From Edaphovirga cremea (lineage in GTDB: Bacteria > Pseudomonadota > Gammaproteobacteria > Enterobacterales > Enterobacteriaceae), in NCBI RefSeq assembly GCF_003332275.1, contig NZ_QOVA01000016.1, positions 19,029 to 83,028 on the forward strand: a DNA stretch of 64,000 nt, given 5' to 3'. How positions within the stretch are numbered: the stretch's first letter is position 1; each line of letters starts with the position of its first letter. A model generated the notes under the pieces. It was not told the origin of the DNA and searched no databases. It worked only from the letters and a program-made list of their open reading frames with translations. The translations under genes and the position numbers were made by a program. Positions 1 to 8,280 of this stretch are shown piece after piece.

Positions 1-1
1 G

Positions 2-850
2 ACCCACGTCGTGGTGATCGGGGGCGGTACCGCGGGTATGGAAGCGGCCTGCACGGCGGCGGAAGTCGGCTGCACAACCTGGCTGTTTGAGGAGCGTGAC
101 CATTTGGGTGGTCTGGCTACGGAAATCGCCAAGCTGCCTGAAAAACGGCGTATTGCCGATTTCCCACGTTTTATGAAACACCGCCTGACCTCGTTGGATC
201 GAGTGATGCTCCACATCGGTACCCGCGCCAATATCGACAATGTATCGGTATTGAAACCCGATCTTATAATCAATGCGACCGGTTCCCAACCCTTGCTGCC
301 GCCAATCAATGGCTTGATGGAGCACATCGATCAACCTGAGGGGAATCTGTTTTCCATTACGCGTTTTCTGGGTAATCTGGAGCAGTTTTCCGACTTTGAA
401 AATAAACACATCGTGGTGATAGGCGGTGGCGCAGTAGGCCTGGACGTCACTGAGTTCTTCGCCAAGCGTGGTTCTACGGTATCGCTGGTGGAAATGCAGT
501 CGGAAGCGGGCAAAGATCTCGACTACATCACCAAAACCTCAATGGTCACCATGCTGGAGGAGTTCAACGTTACCCAGCATCTGAACACGCAATTGATGGA
601 AGTGGCCGAAGATCATTTCATCGTTAAAAATAACAATGAAATAGCAACGTTACCTTTCGATTACGGCTTTGTCTGCCTGGGAATGCGGGCGGATAAAAGT
701 TCATTGCCCGAGTTTACCGCGTGGGGGAAAGAACACGAGGTGCCGGTGCTGAATATTGGAGACAGCGTTGTTGCGCGGCGTATTATCGATGGTGTTCGTG
801 AAGGAAGAAACATCATTAATAAGCTTGAAGATATGGGCATTCTCGCTTGA
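2..850 (+). CDS. FAD/NAD(P)-dependent oxidoreductase, C-terminal part (cut by window edge)
   Basis: The reading frame is already open at base 2, so the 5' end lies outside the window. What remains is the two-dinucleotide-fold C-terminal half of an old-yellow-enzyme/2,4-dienoyl-CoA-reductase-type protein. An FAD motif VVIGGGTAGMEAA opens the fragment and a second Rossmann motif, VVIGGGAVGLDVTEF, follows about 135 residues later. Family members are around 640-680 residues with an N-terminal TIM barrel (FMN and a 4Fe-4S cluster), which would be upstream. They reduce activated C=C bonds with NAD(P)H. The gene stands 77 bp before a YdiB-like shikimate dehydrogenase, which suggests a substrate derived from quinate or shikimate. 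The fold assignment is good; the substrate is inference. Confidence 0.8.
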   Translation, partial: THVVVIGGGTAGMEAACTAAEVGCTTWLFEERDHLGGLATEIAKLPEKRRIADFPRFMKHRLTSLDRVMLHIGTRANIDNVSVLKPDLIINATGSQPLLPPINGLMEHIDQPEGNLFSITRFLGNLEQFSDFENKHIVVIGGGAVGLDVTEFFAKRGSTVSLVEMQSEAGKDLDYITKTSMVTMLEEFNVTQHLNTQLMEVAEDHFIVKNNNEIATLPFDYGFVCLGMRADKSSLPEFTAWGKEHEVPVLNIGDSVVARRIIDGVREGRNIINKLEDMGILA

Positions 851-927
851 TGGGTTCCAAATAATAAAAATCGCACCCATCCGCGAATAGGGATTTTTTA
901 ATATTAGCAATCTATGAGGACAGGAAC

Positions 928-1791
928 ATGACGGAACGCATCACAGGCCATACCGAACTTATCGGTTTAATTGCTACGCCGATCAGACACAGCTTGTCGC
1001 CAACAATGCATAATGAAGCCTTCGCCAAATTAGGCCTGGATTATGTCTATCTGGCCTTTGAAGTCGATAACCAGGAATTAAAAGATGTCATTCAGGGCTT
1101 TCGCGCGCTGAAGCTGCGAGGATTTAACGTCTCAATGCCGAATAAAACCAAAGTGTGCGAATACCTTGATGCGCTTTCACCCGCTGCGCAGTTGGTTGGC
1201 GCGGTCAATACCGTGGTGAATGATAACGGTGTATTGACCGGTCATATCACTGACGGTACGGGCTATATGCGCGCACTGGCGGAAGAGAAGATTGATATCA
1301 TCGGTAAAAAAATGACGTTGTGTGGAGCGGGTGGTGCGGCAACGGCCATTTGCGTCCAGGCAGCACTCGATGGCGTCAAAGAGATCTCGATCTTTAACCA
1401 GAAAGACCGTTTCTTTGACAATGCCAAAGAGACGATGAAGAAAATTCAGGACAACACGAATTGTACGGTCAATCTCTATGACATCGCCGATGTGAAACGC
1501 ATGGGCACCGAGATTGATGACAGCGTTATTTTTACCAACGCGACGGGCGTAGGGATGAAACCTTATGTTGGTCAAACGCTGTTGCCTGATGCCAATATGT
1601 TGCGCCCGGATCTGGTGGTCTCTGACGTGGTCTATAACCCGTTGAAGACCCGTTTGCTGGAAATTGCCGAAGAGAAAGGCTGTCGTACTATAAATGGGCT
1701 CAGCATGATGCTATGGCAGGGCGCAAAAGCCTTTGAAATTTGGACTGGGAAACAGATGCCGGTGGATTTTATTAAAAACATTCTGTTTTAA
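928..1791 (+). CDS. ydiB: Quinate/shikimate dehydrogenase, YdiB-like
   Basis: 287 residues that align by eye with E. coli YdiB, which oxidises shikimate or quinate with NAD or NADP, rather than with AroE. Seen: the substrate-binding segment IRHSLSP near residue 20, the SMPNK segment with the catalytic Lys near residue 71, the partner Asp in TDGTG near 107, the Rossmann loop GAGGAAT near 130, and a C-terminal LWQGA motif. The ATG is preceded by GAGGACAGGA. A 14-bp gap leads to the MFS gene and the same-strand order continues to aroD, so this is probably one operon. E. coli keeps ydiN-ydiB-aroD together in the same way. The direction in the cell (biosynthesis or quinate use) cannot be read from sequence. 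Confidence 0.88.
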   Translation: MTERITGHTELIGLIATPIRHSLSPTMHNEAFAKLGLDYVYLAFEVDNQELKDVIQGFRALKLRGFNVSMPNKTKVCEYLDALSPAAQLVGAVNTVVNDNGVLTGHITDGTGYMRALAEEKIDIIGKKMTLCGAGGAATAICVQAALDGVKEISIFNQKDRFFDNAKETMKKIQDNTNCTVNLYDIADVKRMGTEIDDSVIFTNATGVGMKPYVGQTLLPDANMLRPDLVVSDVVYNPLKTRLLEIAEEKGCRTINGLSMMLWQGAKAFEIWTGKQMPVDFIKNILF

Positions 1792-1805
1792 ACCACGGTG
1801 AAGCC

Positions 1806-3017
1806 ATGAAAAATAACTATATCCCAACGGCTGCGGGCCTCTATGTGAACTATTTGGTTCACGGAATGGGAGTATTGCTGGTCACCCTGAATATGGCGCA
1901 CTTACAAGACCAGTGGCAGACCGATGCCGCTGGTGTTTCTATTGTAATTTCGTCATACGGGATTGGACGCATGGTGGTGTTGCTGGTCTCCGGCATGCTG
2001 TCTGATAAGTTTGGTCGTAAGCCTTTTGTTTACCTGGGAATGATGTGTTACATGATCTTCTTGCTTGGGATGATTTCCAGCGGGAGCATTTATGTGGCTT
2101 ATGCCTTTGGCATTATGGCCGGAATGGCCAACAGCTTCCTCGATTCCGGAACCTATCCGGCGCTGATGGAGTCATTTCCCCAGTCACCGAGTACGGCAAA
2201 CATCCTGATCAAGGCGTTTGTCTCCGGTGGTCAGTTCATGCTGCCTTTCATCATCAGTATCATTATCTGGTTTGACGGTTGGTTTGGCTGGTCATTCGTG
2301 ATTGCGGCTGTAATTATGGCGATTAACGCGGTTTACCTGAGGAAGCGCCAATTTCCCGATCATCGTGCGGTGGCCGTCGCTGCCAACGGAGCGGGCGGGG
2401 AAAAGGCCAATGAGCGTGAAAGTACCCTCTTCGATGGCGTCTGTTTTACCCTGTACGGCTATATATCGATGGCGACGTTCTATCTGGTCAGTCAATGGCT
2501 GGCGCAGTTCGGTCAGTTTGTCGTCGGAATGCCTTATGAGTCGTCGATCAAATTGCTGAGTATTTACACCGTTGGCTCGCTGGTCTGCGTGTTTGTCACG
2601 GCAGCACTGGTGAAAAAGGCGGTAAGCTCGGTATTCTTGCTGATGCTTTATACGTTTATCTCCTTCTGCGCGCTGCTGGTGGTTTGCCTGTTCCCATCAC
2701 CCATGATGGTCATGGCGTTCTCGTTTGTGATTGGTTTCTCGGCGGCGGGCGGTGTCATGCAGTTGGGATTGACGATCATGGCGATGAGTTTCCCAAGCGG
2801 CAAAGGCAAGGCGACGGGGATTTTCTATACCGCAGGCAGTCTGGCGACGTTTACCATCCCGCTGATCACGGCGAAGTTGTCCCAGGTGAGTATCGCCAGC
2901 ATTATGTGGTTTGATGTCGGTATCGCGGCGGCTGGTTTTGCGATCGCCCTGCTGATTGGTTATCGTCAGTTTGGTCCGCGTACTGCCGGTGCGAATGTAA
3001 ACAGCGCCAATGCATAA
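1806..3017 (+). CDS. MFS transporter, YdiM/YdiN-like
   Basis: 403-residue major facilitator protein with about twelve hydrophobic segments. The conserved loop 2-3 motif is visible as SDKFGRKP near residue 63. It lies between the YdiB-like gene and aroD, as the ydiM/ydiN transporters do in E. coli, so import of quinate, shikimate or a related cyclohexane acid is a reasonable guess; no substrate has been read from the sequence. It starts 14 bp after the upstream stop and ends 26 bp before aroD. The SD sequence is weak (GGTGAAG), consistent with dependence on upstream translation. Confidence 0.85.
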   Translation: MKNNYIPTAAGLYVNYLVHGMGVLLVTLNMAHLQDQWQTDAAGVSIVISSYGIGRMVVLLVSGMLSDKFGRKPFVYLGMMCYMIFLLGMISSGSIYVAYAFGIMAGMANSFLDSGTYPALMESFPQSPSTANILIKAFVSGGQFMLPFIISIIIWFDGWFGWSFVIAAVIMAINAVYLRKRQFPDHRAVAVAANGAGGEKANERESTLFDGVCFTLYGYISMATFYLVSQWLAQFGQFVVGMPYESSIKLLSIYTVGSLVCVFVTAALVKKAVSSVFLLMLYTFISFCALLVVCLFPSPMMVMAFSFVIGFSAAGGVMQLGLTIMAMSFPSGKGKATGIFYTAGSLATFTIPLITAKLSQVSIASIMWFDVGIAAAGFAIALLIGYRQFGPRTAGANVNSANA

Positions 3018-3043
3018 GTCTGAATTCAAGGAACAGTAAAATG

Positions 3044-3799
3044 ATGAATACCGTCACGGTCAAAAATATCACCTTTGGTGAAGGTGCACCGCGCATCTGT
3101 GTGTCACTGGTGGGCAAGACCCTCAGCGAAATTCAGGCTGCCGCGCAGGAGTTGTCCCGCATTGATGCTGACGTGATTGAATGGCGGGTTGACCACTTCA
3201 ATGATGTTGAGGATCTGGCCGCAGTCAAACAGGCGCTGCAAGAAATTCGCGGCATATTGCCTGAGGCTCCGTTGCTTTTTACCTTCCGTTCCAGGGAAGA
3301 GGGCGGCGAGCGCGCCATCAGTAAAGATGCCTACTTCCTGTTGAATGCAACCGTTGTAGCCACCGGGCTGGTGGATATGATAGATGTGGAACTGTTTAGC
3401 GATGAAGTGCAAATCCCGGCGTTGTTGGCGCATGCGCATCAGTCTGGGGTGAAGGTCATCATGAGTAATCATGATTTCCATAAAACACCGGCGAAAGAAG
3501 AGATCATCTACCGCCTGCGCCGTATGCAGGAACTGGGTGCCGATCTGCCGAAAATCGCCGTCATGCCGCAGTCTCCGCTGGATGTGCTCACGCTGCTGGA
3601 AGCGACCTGGGTGATGAAGCAGGAATATGCCACGCAACCGTTGATCACCATGTCGATGGGCGGTACGGGTGTCATCAGCCGTCTCGCCGGGCAGGTGTTT
3701 GGCTCAGCCATGACCTTTGGTGCCGCGCGTCAGGCATCTGCGCCGGGCCAGATTGATGTTGCCAAACTGCGCAGCATTCTGACCCTGCTGGACAAGTAG
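3044..3799 (+). CDS. aroD: 3-dehydroquinate dehydratase, type I
   Basis: 251 residues. It converts 3-dehydroquinate to 3-dehydroshikimate through a Schiff base. With the second of two adjacent ATGs (3044) as start, the residues fall at family numbering: Glu86 in the REEGGE segment, His143 in SNHDFHK and Schiff-base Lys170 in DLPKIAVMPQ; Arg213 lies in VISR. AAGGA at 3028-3032 can serve either ATG. The loop SMGGTG differs from SMAKTG of E. coli, but that lysine is not catalytic. It is the last gene of the cluster and is followed by a clear terminator. It may act catabolically with YdiB here; whether another aroD exists cannot be seen. Confidence 0.93.
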   Translation: MNTVTVKNITFGEGAPRICVSLVGKTLSEIQAAAQELSRIDADVIEWRVDHFNDVEDLAAVKQALQEIRGILPEAPLLFTFRSREEGGERAISKDAYFLLNATVVATGLVDMIDVELFSDEVQIPALLAHAHQSGVKVIMSNHDFHKTPAKEEIIYRLRRMQELGADLPKIAVMPQSPLDVLTLLEATWVMKQEYATQPLITMSMGGTGVISRLAGQVFGSAMTFGAARQASAPGQIDVAKLRSILTLLDK

Positions 3800-3860
3800 T
3801 TAGCGTAAGTCATCAGCCTCAACAAGAAGGGCCGGGTAACGCTGGCTCTTATATATAAGT

Positions 3861-3887
3861 CCCTCGGTTATGCCGGGGGATTTTTTT
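3861..3887 (+). terminator. Rho-independent terminator after aroD
   Basis: CCCTCGG pairs with CCGGGGG across a TTATG loop, with one G-U pair, followed by A and seven T. It closes the ydiB-MFS-aroD unit. Confidence 0.8.
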
Positions 3888-4060
3888 GACTCTTTTTACA
3901 TTCCCCCGATTTGAAATGGACGTTGATTTTAGGGAGATCGCCATTTTTTCATCTAATTACTATATTGGATAAACAAGTTTTTCAAATGGGAGGATGATTT
4001 TTTATTCCCTCTCAATTAGTATGGTTTTCCTCTTGTAAGTATCCTGTTTAAGGAAAAATA

Positions 4061-4438
4061 ATGGGTATTTTTAGTGCGCTGATGGGTAATGCTGGCGAAA
4101 TTAATGCCTCTGAAGCTCAAAGCGAGTTTGGTCATATATTAGGCGAAGACGAAGTTTGTGAGCTGGCCTATAAGTTAATTCGCGATCTGGTTGTTTTGAC
4201 CAATCGCCGACTGATTCTAATTGATAAGCAAGGCCTGACCGGTAAGAAAGTGGAGTATCGCTCAGTACCTTACAAAGCGATTACTAATTTTTCTATTGAA
4301 ACAGCCGGGAGTTTAGATCTCGACGCGGAGCTAAAGATCTGGGTCTCTGGATTGCCTCAGCCATTTAGTAAGCAGTTCAATAAAAATGCCAACATCTACA
4401 CGTTGCAGGCTCTTCTGGCCAAGAAAGTGGCTGGATAA
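4061..4438 (+). CDS. PH-domain protein (bacterial YvbH type)
   Basis: 125 residues. The pattern of alternating strands around residues 25-120 (TNRRLILIDKQGLTGKKVEY followed by AITNFSIE) and the C-terminal helix fit the bacterial pleckstrin-homology domain family formerly called DUF1696. No signal peptide or membrane segment is present, so it is probably cytosolic. The ATG is preceded by TTAAGGAA at a good distance. The gene stands alone between terminators. Members are widespread in enterobacteria and have no established function, so none is proposed. Confidence 0.75.
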   Translation: MGIFSALMGNAGEINASEAQSEFGHILGEDEVCELAYKLIRDLVVLTNRRLILIDKQGLTGKKVEYRSVPYKAITNFSIETAGSLDLDAELKIWVSGLPQPFSKQFNKNANIYTLQALLAKKVAG

Positions 4439-4499
4439 AATTCCCATATCAGCAAACTCACCCTGCAGCTGAGGGATCCTACAAATCAGTGCTAATAAC

Positions 4500-4541
4500 G
4501 TCGGATAGGCGCAACCCGTAGCCAGACTGCGCCTGTCCGAC
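4500..4541. repeat. REP-like palindrome
   Basis: GTCGGATAGGCGCA pairs with TGCGCCTGTCCGAC around a 14-base loop, with one G-U pair. Its look (TCGGATAGGCGC with GCGCCTGTCCGACCT) is that of enterobacterial repetitive extragenic palindromes. It lies between converging genes. Confidence 0.55.
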
Positions 4542-4639
4542 CTCATGCTCGTGCTGTCTGCCAGCCCTTCGCTCCAAGATCATTGCTCGTTTCAGGTCTT
4601 ATCCAATGGACAAATTTTCGGCAGTTCTGGCGTACAATC

Positions 4640-5233
4640 TCAAGCTGGCTGAAAGATGCTGCGCCCAATGTTACGCGCGGCGTCGAGGCAAGCGTTCGGC
4701 TCTCCCAGTTCAGGCATCAGTAACATTTCAGATGTCACAACCGGAGCGCCGCAATAATCAAAGATACCGTGCGCTATCTGCACGTTAAACGCGTCAGAAA
4801 ACCCGTGCCGCTCATAGACACCTTTAGTCGCCGCCCCCAGAGCAACAAGATGTACAGGCAAATGCCCCAGTTTCTTTACAACGCTGCCATCCGCTGTCTC
4901 TTCATAAGCCCAGCCATTCGAAAAAACACGATCTATCCATCCCTTGAGCAAAGCAGGCATTGTCCACCAGTAGATCGGGAACACTAAAACCAAGGTGTTG
5001 GCACCATCGATACGCGTCTGTTCTGCCAGAATATCTGCTGGAACTTTACTGATTCGTTGGAAAGTCTCGATATCGGAGGCAGAGAAAACCGGGTTGAAAC
5101 CTTCTTGGGTGAGATCGGCAATTTCAAAGGTATTGGCTGGATCGGCTTTGGTTATCCCTTCAGAAATTGCTGCAACAACGCTATGGGTCAATGACGTGTC
5201 GATGGGATGGGAGAGAACGATTAGCGCGTGCAT
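4640..5233 (-). CDS. NAD(P)H-dependent quinone reductase, flavodoxin fold
   Basis: 197 residues of the MdaB/KefF/NQO-type family, which reduce quinones with NAD(P)H on bound FMN or FAD. Seen: N-terminal phosphate-binding stretch ALIVLSHPIDTSLTHS, FPIYWWTMPALLKGWIDRVFSNG near the centre (flavin and quinone contact), and VALGAATKGVY. The frame is open up to 5365, but that would overlap the divergent TetR gene. The start at 5233 is chosen because AGGA stands nine bases upstream and the protein then begins directly with the first beta strand. It is divergent from a TetR gene that probably controls it. Confidence 0.85.
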   Translation of the reverse strand: MHALIVLSHPIDTSLTHSVVAAISEGITKADPANTFEIADLTQEGFNPVFSASDIETFQRISKVPADILAEQTRIDGANTLVLVFPIYWWTMPALLKGWIDRVFSNGWAYEETADGSVVKKLGHLPVHLVALGAATKGVYERHGFSDAFNVQIAHGIFDYCGAPVVTSEMLLMPELGEPNACLDAARNIGRSIFQPA

Positions 5234-5286
5234 TTTGGGCATTCCTATTGTCAGGGACGGATACAAGACGTAATCTATATACCAAC

Positions 5287-5311
5287 AGTAAGTTACCATC
5301 GGTAAGTTACC
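5287..5311. promoter_or_regulatory. Probable TetR operator pair
   Basis: GGTAAGTTACC at 5301-5311 is a perfect 11-bp palindrome about a central G. A second copy, AGTAAGTTACC, stands at 5287-5297. They lie in the 114-bp space between the divergent reductase and TetR genes, beside AT-rich promoter-like stretches in both directions, which is the usual place for an autoregulatory TetR site. Confidence 0.6.
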
Positions 5312-5347
5312 TTTAGTATATAACTCTGTCAACGGGTAAACACTGAT

Positions 5348-5965
5348 ATGATGTCCAAGCCACATTCGCGGATTCGATTATCGAGAGAACAGCGTTATGA
5401 ACAGCTAGTGGAAACTGCCTGGAAAATCATTCATGAGGAAGGGACGGAAGCGCTGACTCTTGGTCATCTGGCAGAACAGTCCGGTGTCACCAAACCGGTG
5501 GTTTATGACCACTTCACCAACCGCTCCGGGCTTTTTGCCTCGCTGTATCAAGAGTTTGATAATCGGCAGACTGCACTTATGGATGATGCCATCCAAAAAA
5601 CCAAGCCAGAGCTTGAGCTGTTAGCGTCTGTTATTGCAACTTCCTACATTGAATGTGTACTGCTTCAAGGGCGTGAAATGCCAAGTGTAATAGCCGCGCT
5701 GGCCGGTACCCCTGAATTAGAGAAAATCAGGAATGATTATGCCGTCATTTTTACTGAGAAATGCCGCAAGATATTTGCCCCGTTCTGCCATGATAAAAGC
5801 ATTCATGACGCTGCGTTATGGGCCATGCTAGGTTCTGCTGAAGGATTATCCTATGCCACCACTTGTAGCGCCATTACGGCAGACCAGGCCAAAGGTGAGC
5901 TATTCAGCGTGATAATCTCGATGGTGCAGAGGAGTTACTATCAACCGGATAACGCTATGCCATAA
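5348..5965 (+). CDS. TetR/AcrR-family transcriptional regulator
   Basis: 205 residues. The N-terminal helix-turn-helix is typical: AWKIIHEEGTEALTLGHLAE then SGVTKPVVYDHFTNRSGLFA (roughly residues 18-60). The C-terminal ligand domain is variable. Two ATGs are adjacent (5348 and 5351) with no strong SD, so the exact start is uncertain by one residue. It is divergent from the quinone reductase and shares with it a region holding two copies of a palindrome, so repression of the reductase and of itself is the simplest model. An electrophile or quinone would be the likely ligand, by inference. Confidence 0.88.
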   Translation: MMSKPHSRIRLSREQRYEQLVETAWKIIHEEGTEALTLGHLAEQSGVTKPVVYDHFTNRSGLFASLYQEFDNRQTALMDDAIQKTKPELELLASVIATSYIECVLLQGREMPSVIAALAGTPELEKIRNDYAVIFTEKCRKIFAPFCHDKSIHDAALWAMLGSAEGLSYATTCSAITADQAKGELFSVIISMVQRSYYQPDNAMP

Positions 5966-6373
5966 TGGGGTATGAGGGCCAATGGAACGAAAATGCACGC
6001 TAAGCACCTACAGCTAGGGCTGGCGTATTCTGGCGGCAATCAGCAGTGTGAGGGAGGCTTTCCCGAATGCAACGACATAAAACGCAAAGGTGTGCATTAA
6101 CCTGTCTTTTGATCAAATCTCCTGTTCAAGGGACTTGGTCAAGGGGATGCCTCAGAAAACGGAATCTATGGTCACTCCCATTTCTGCAACAAACGACCTG
6201 ATCAAGAGGCTGCCACCTGAGCCCCTATCACCAGAATTTCGCCGCGCAAAAATAACCGGGCTTGAACCCTAAAACTGGATTGATGGCCCGTCACGCTATT
6301 GAGGTTTTTCACCTGACGATGCTCCACGCTATTGAGCATTTTCTTCAGGAAATGGTAAGCCTCTTTTTACCCA
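5966..6373. other. Intergenic region with a 12-bp direct repeat
   Basis: No convincing gene. CACGCTATTGAG occurs at 6292-6303 and again at 6325-6336, just downstream of the LysR stop. A 60-codon frame at 6090-6272 lacks a recognisable family and a good SD and was not called. Confidence 0.4.
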
Positions 6374-7276
6374 CTACTTCAACAACGTGGTCTTACTGAA
6401 CGAAATAATGAAATCCTTGAAGGCGCTGACCGCTGGGGAAAGGCTGCGCTCCTTAAGCGTGGCGAGATAGACATAGCGCTTTTGACCGATGTTGTTGATA
6501 GTCATGACATTCACATTGGCGCGTGACAGCGCACTGATCCTCGGCATAATGGCAATACCGTAATTGATACTGACCAGCCCGACCATCGCCGTATCCTCTT
6601 CGACGTAACACGCCACTTTCGGGACGATCTGTTTTTGTAAAAACAGCGAATCGATCAACTGGCGCAGGCCGCTTTTCCTGGAGAAATAGACAAAAGGATA
6701 GTCAGCCGCCTCAGCGAGATCCAGACTGCGGCGTTTTTGCTGCGCCAGCGGATGATCGCAGGATGTCACCAACACCATTTCCTGGCTGGTGATGGGGATG
6801 AATTCGACGTCAGGCTGATCGGGGACGTGCGAACAGATGGCAAGATCAAACTTCTCTTCCCGTAAATCCTGGACAATAGACAGCGTGGTGCCCTGATAAA
6901 AAGAGAAGGTGATATCTTCATGTCCCCCGTGCTGGCAGAAGTTATCGATTAATTGCGGCACCACTTGCTCACCCATGGTGTAAATAAAGGCCAAATCTAT
7001 ATTCCCACCGCTGCCGGTACTGAATTGTTGCAGCGTTTTTTTTCCTTTATCCAATTCACTCAGGGCATTTTCTACAAACGGCAGAAATAGTTTCCCGTGT
7101 TTCGTCAAACGCACATTGCGGCCATATTTTTCAAACAACACAACGCCCAACTCTTTTTCCAGTTCAGAGATAGCGTGGCTCAGCGAGGGCTGCGTAATGA
7201 ACAGACAGGCGGCAGCTTCAGTATAGTGTTCAGTTGCGGCGAGCTTTCTAAAATAGTTGAGTTGACGTAGATTCAA
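6374..7276 (-). CDS. LysR-family transcriptional regulator
   Basis: 300 residues. The N-terminal winged helix-turn-helix is clear (LNYFRKLAATEHYTEAA, then TQPSLSHAISELEKELG). The remainder is a type-2 periplasmic-binding-like effector domain. The start codon appears to be TTG at 7276, with AAGG seven bases upstream; no in-frame ATG would keep the complete DNA-binding domain. Neither neighbour is an obvious target: the TetR gene faces it tail to tail and a toxin-antitoxin pair follows on the other strand. Its effector is unknown. Confidence 0.88.
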   Translation of the reverse strand: MNLRQLNYFRKLAATEHYTEAAACLFITQPSLSHAISELEKELGVVLFEKYGRNVRLTKHGKLFLPFVENALSELDKGKKTLQQFSTGSGGNIDLAFIYTMGEQVVPQLIDNFCQHGGHEDITFSFYQGTTLSIVQDLREEKFDLAICSHVPDQPDVEFIPITSQEMVLVTSCDHPLAQQKRRSLDLAEAADYPFVYFSRKSGLRQLIDSLFLQKQIVPKVACYVEEDTAMVGLVSINYGIAIMPRISALSRANVNVMTINNIGQKRYVYLATLKERSLSPAVSAFKDFIISFSKTTLLK

Positions 7277-7491
7277 AATGACACCTTTTCCTTGCGTCAG
7301 GGCGAGTCAATTGCACTCACGGGAAATAATAGTGATTAATTTCAGATAATTACATCATATCCTATCCACTTGCCTTACCCTAGATAATTCTGCCGACGCG
7401 TAGTTCCCAGATGCCGGAGCCTAGTGGCAGAGCGGTTGATCCGGTTGCGAAGGGGGACCTAACCTTTAGCAGTTACGTGACAGCAAAGCCT

Positions 7492-7536
7492 GCTCCGGTT
7501 AATATCATCGGTGACACCACTGATATTAACCGGAGC
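7492..7536. promoter_or_regulatory. 16-bp perfect inverted repeat at the toxin-antitoxin promoter
   Basis: GCTCCGGTTAATATCA (7492-7507) is repeated inverted at 7521-7536. The 13-base middle contains a further palindrome, GGTGACACC (7511-7519 region). The right arm ends five bases before the antitoxin ATG, so it covers the ribosome-binding zone. Ribbon-helix-helix antitoxins autoregulate through such sites, making this the probable operator; it could also fold in RNA and hide the start. Confidence 0.65.
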
Positions 7537-7541
7537 CTGAT

Positions 7542-7832
7542 ATGGCTAATACACCGAGGCAAACTACCACGCTGCGCATTGAGCAAGACATAAAGGATCG
7601 GCTGAAAACGCTGGCCGACGATCGCCACAGTTCAACTCATGCACTAATGCTGGAAGCCATCGCGGAATACGTTGATCGGGAAGAGAAACGCAGCCTGTAC
7701 CGCAAAGAGGCTCTTGAGGCTTGGCAGGAGTACCAGGAAACAGGGGAGCACATCACGGCAGAAGAGACTGTTACGTGGCTGGAGTCCTGGGGTTCTGGAA
7801 ATGAACAGGACGCTCCTGCATGTCACAAGTGA
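7542..7832 (+). CDS. Ribbon-helix-helix antitoxin (CopG/ParD type)
   Basis: 96 residues. The first 45 form a ribbon-helix-helix: a beta strand TTTLRIEQDIKDRLKTLA, then HALMLEAIAEYVDREEK. The acidic, Trp-containing tail is the likely toxin-wrapping segment. The gene overlaps the toxin by 13 bp, as expected for a co-translated pair. It should bind its toxin and repress the operon through the palindrome directly upstream. Confidence 0.85.
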   Translation: MANTPRQTTTLRIEQDIKDRLKTLADDRHSSTHALMLEAIAEYVDREEKRSLYRKEALEAWQEYQETGEHITAEETVTWLESWGSGNEQDAPACHK

Positions 7833-8125
7833 TTGTGTCAAGGCGCGCGCGTCTGGACTTGCAGCGTTTGCAGGACTTCCTTAAAAAGAAAAACGCGCTG
7901 GCGGCAAAAAAAGCCGCGGAAATCATGATCCGCGGCATTCGTCAGTTGGAAAGCCTGCCTGATATCGGGCGACCTGTTGAGCATCTTCCACTGGAATATC
8001 AGGAACTGGTGATCGAGTTCGGCAGCAGTGGCTATGTGATGCTCTATCGCCACGATGAGTTCACAGACCGCGTGGTCATCCTGACCGTCAGACACCAAAA
8101 AGAAGCCGGATATCAAAGCAATTAG
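7820..8125 (+). CDS. RelE/ParE-family toxin
   Basis: 101 residues. Typical ParE/RelE order: strand SQVIVSRRARLDLQRLQDFL, two helices, then LPDIGRPVEHLPLEYQELVIEFGSSGYVMLYRH and the last strands VVILTVRHQKEAGY. The RPV/LPL/YVMLYR arrangement and the C-terminal RHQKEAGY are closer to ParE (gyrase poison) than to RelE mRNA nucleases, but the target is not proven by sequence. Its start lies inside the antitoxin gene. Confidence 0.87.
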   Translation: MSQVIVSRRARLDLQRLQDFLKKKNALAAKKAAEIMIRGIRQLESLPDIGRPVEHLPLEYQELVIEFGSSGYVMLYRHDEFTDRVVILTVRHQKEAGYQSN

Positions 8126-8280
8126 CTTTATAATGATTGAAAAACTTACCGATCAACCGTTTTTTAAAGCAATGAACAGCGCCCACTAATTTGAGAAAAA
8201 ACGCACAATCAATAGTCAGGGCGGTATGCAACCGCCCGTGTTTGTCACCTCTGGCTTCAAAGCATCTTGCTGACAAATGA

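Noticed and set aside
3650..3670. AroD appears to lack a lysine in the SMGGTG loop (SMAKTG in E. coli)
   Set aside because: By counting, the Schiff-base Lys170 is in the DLPK segment and is present, as are Glu86 and His143. The loop lysine is not catalytic.
6090..6272. 60-codon ORF between TetR and LysR genes
   Set aside because: No SD, no recognisable family, and composition like non-coding sequence.
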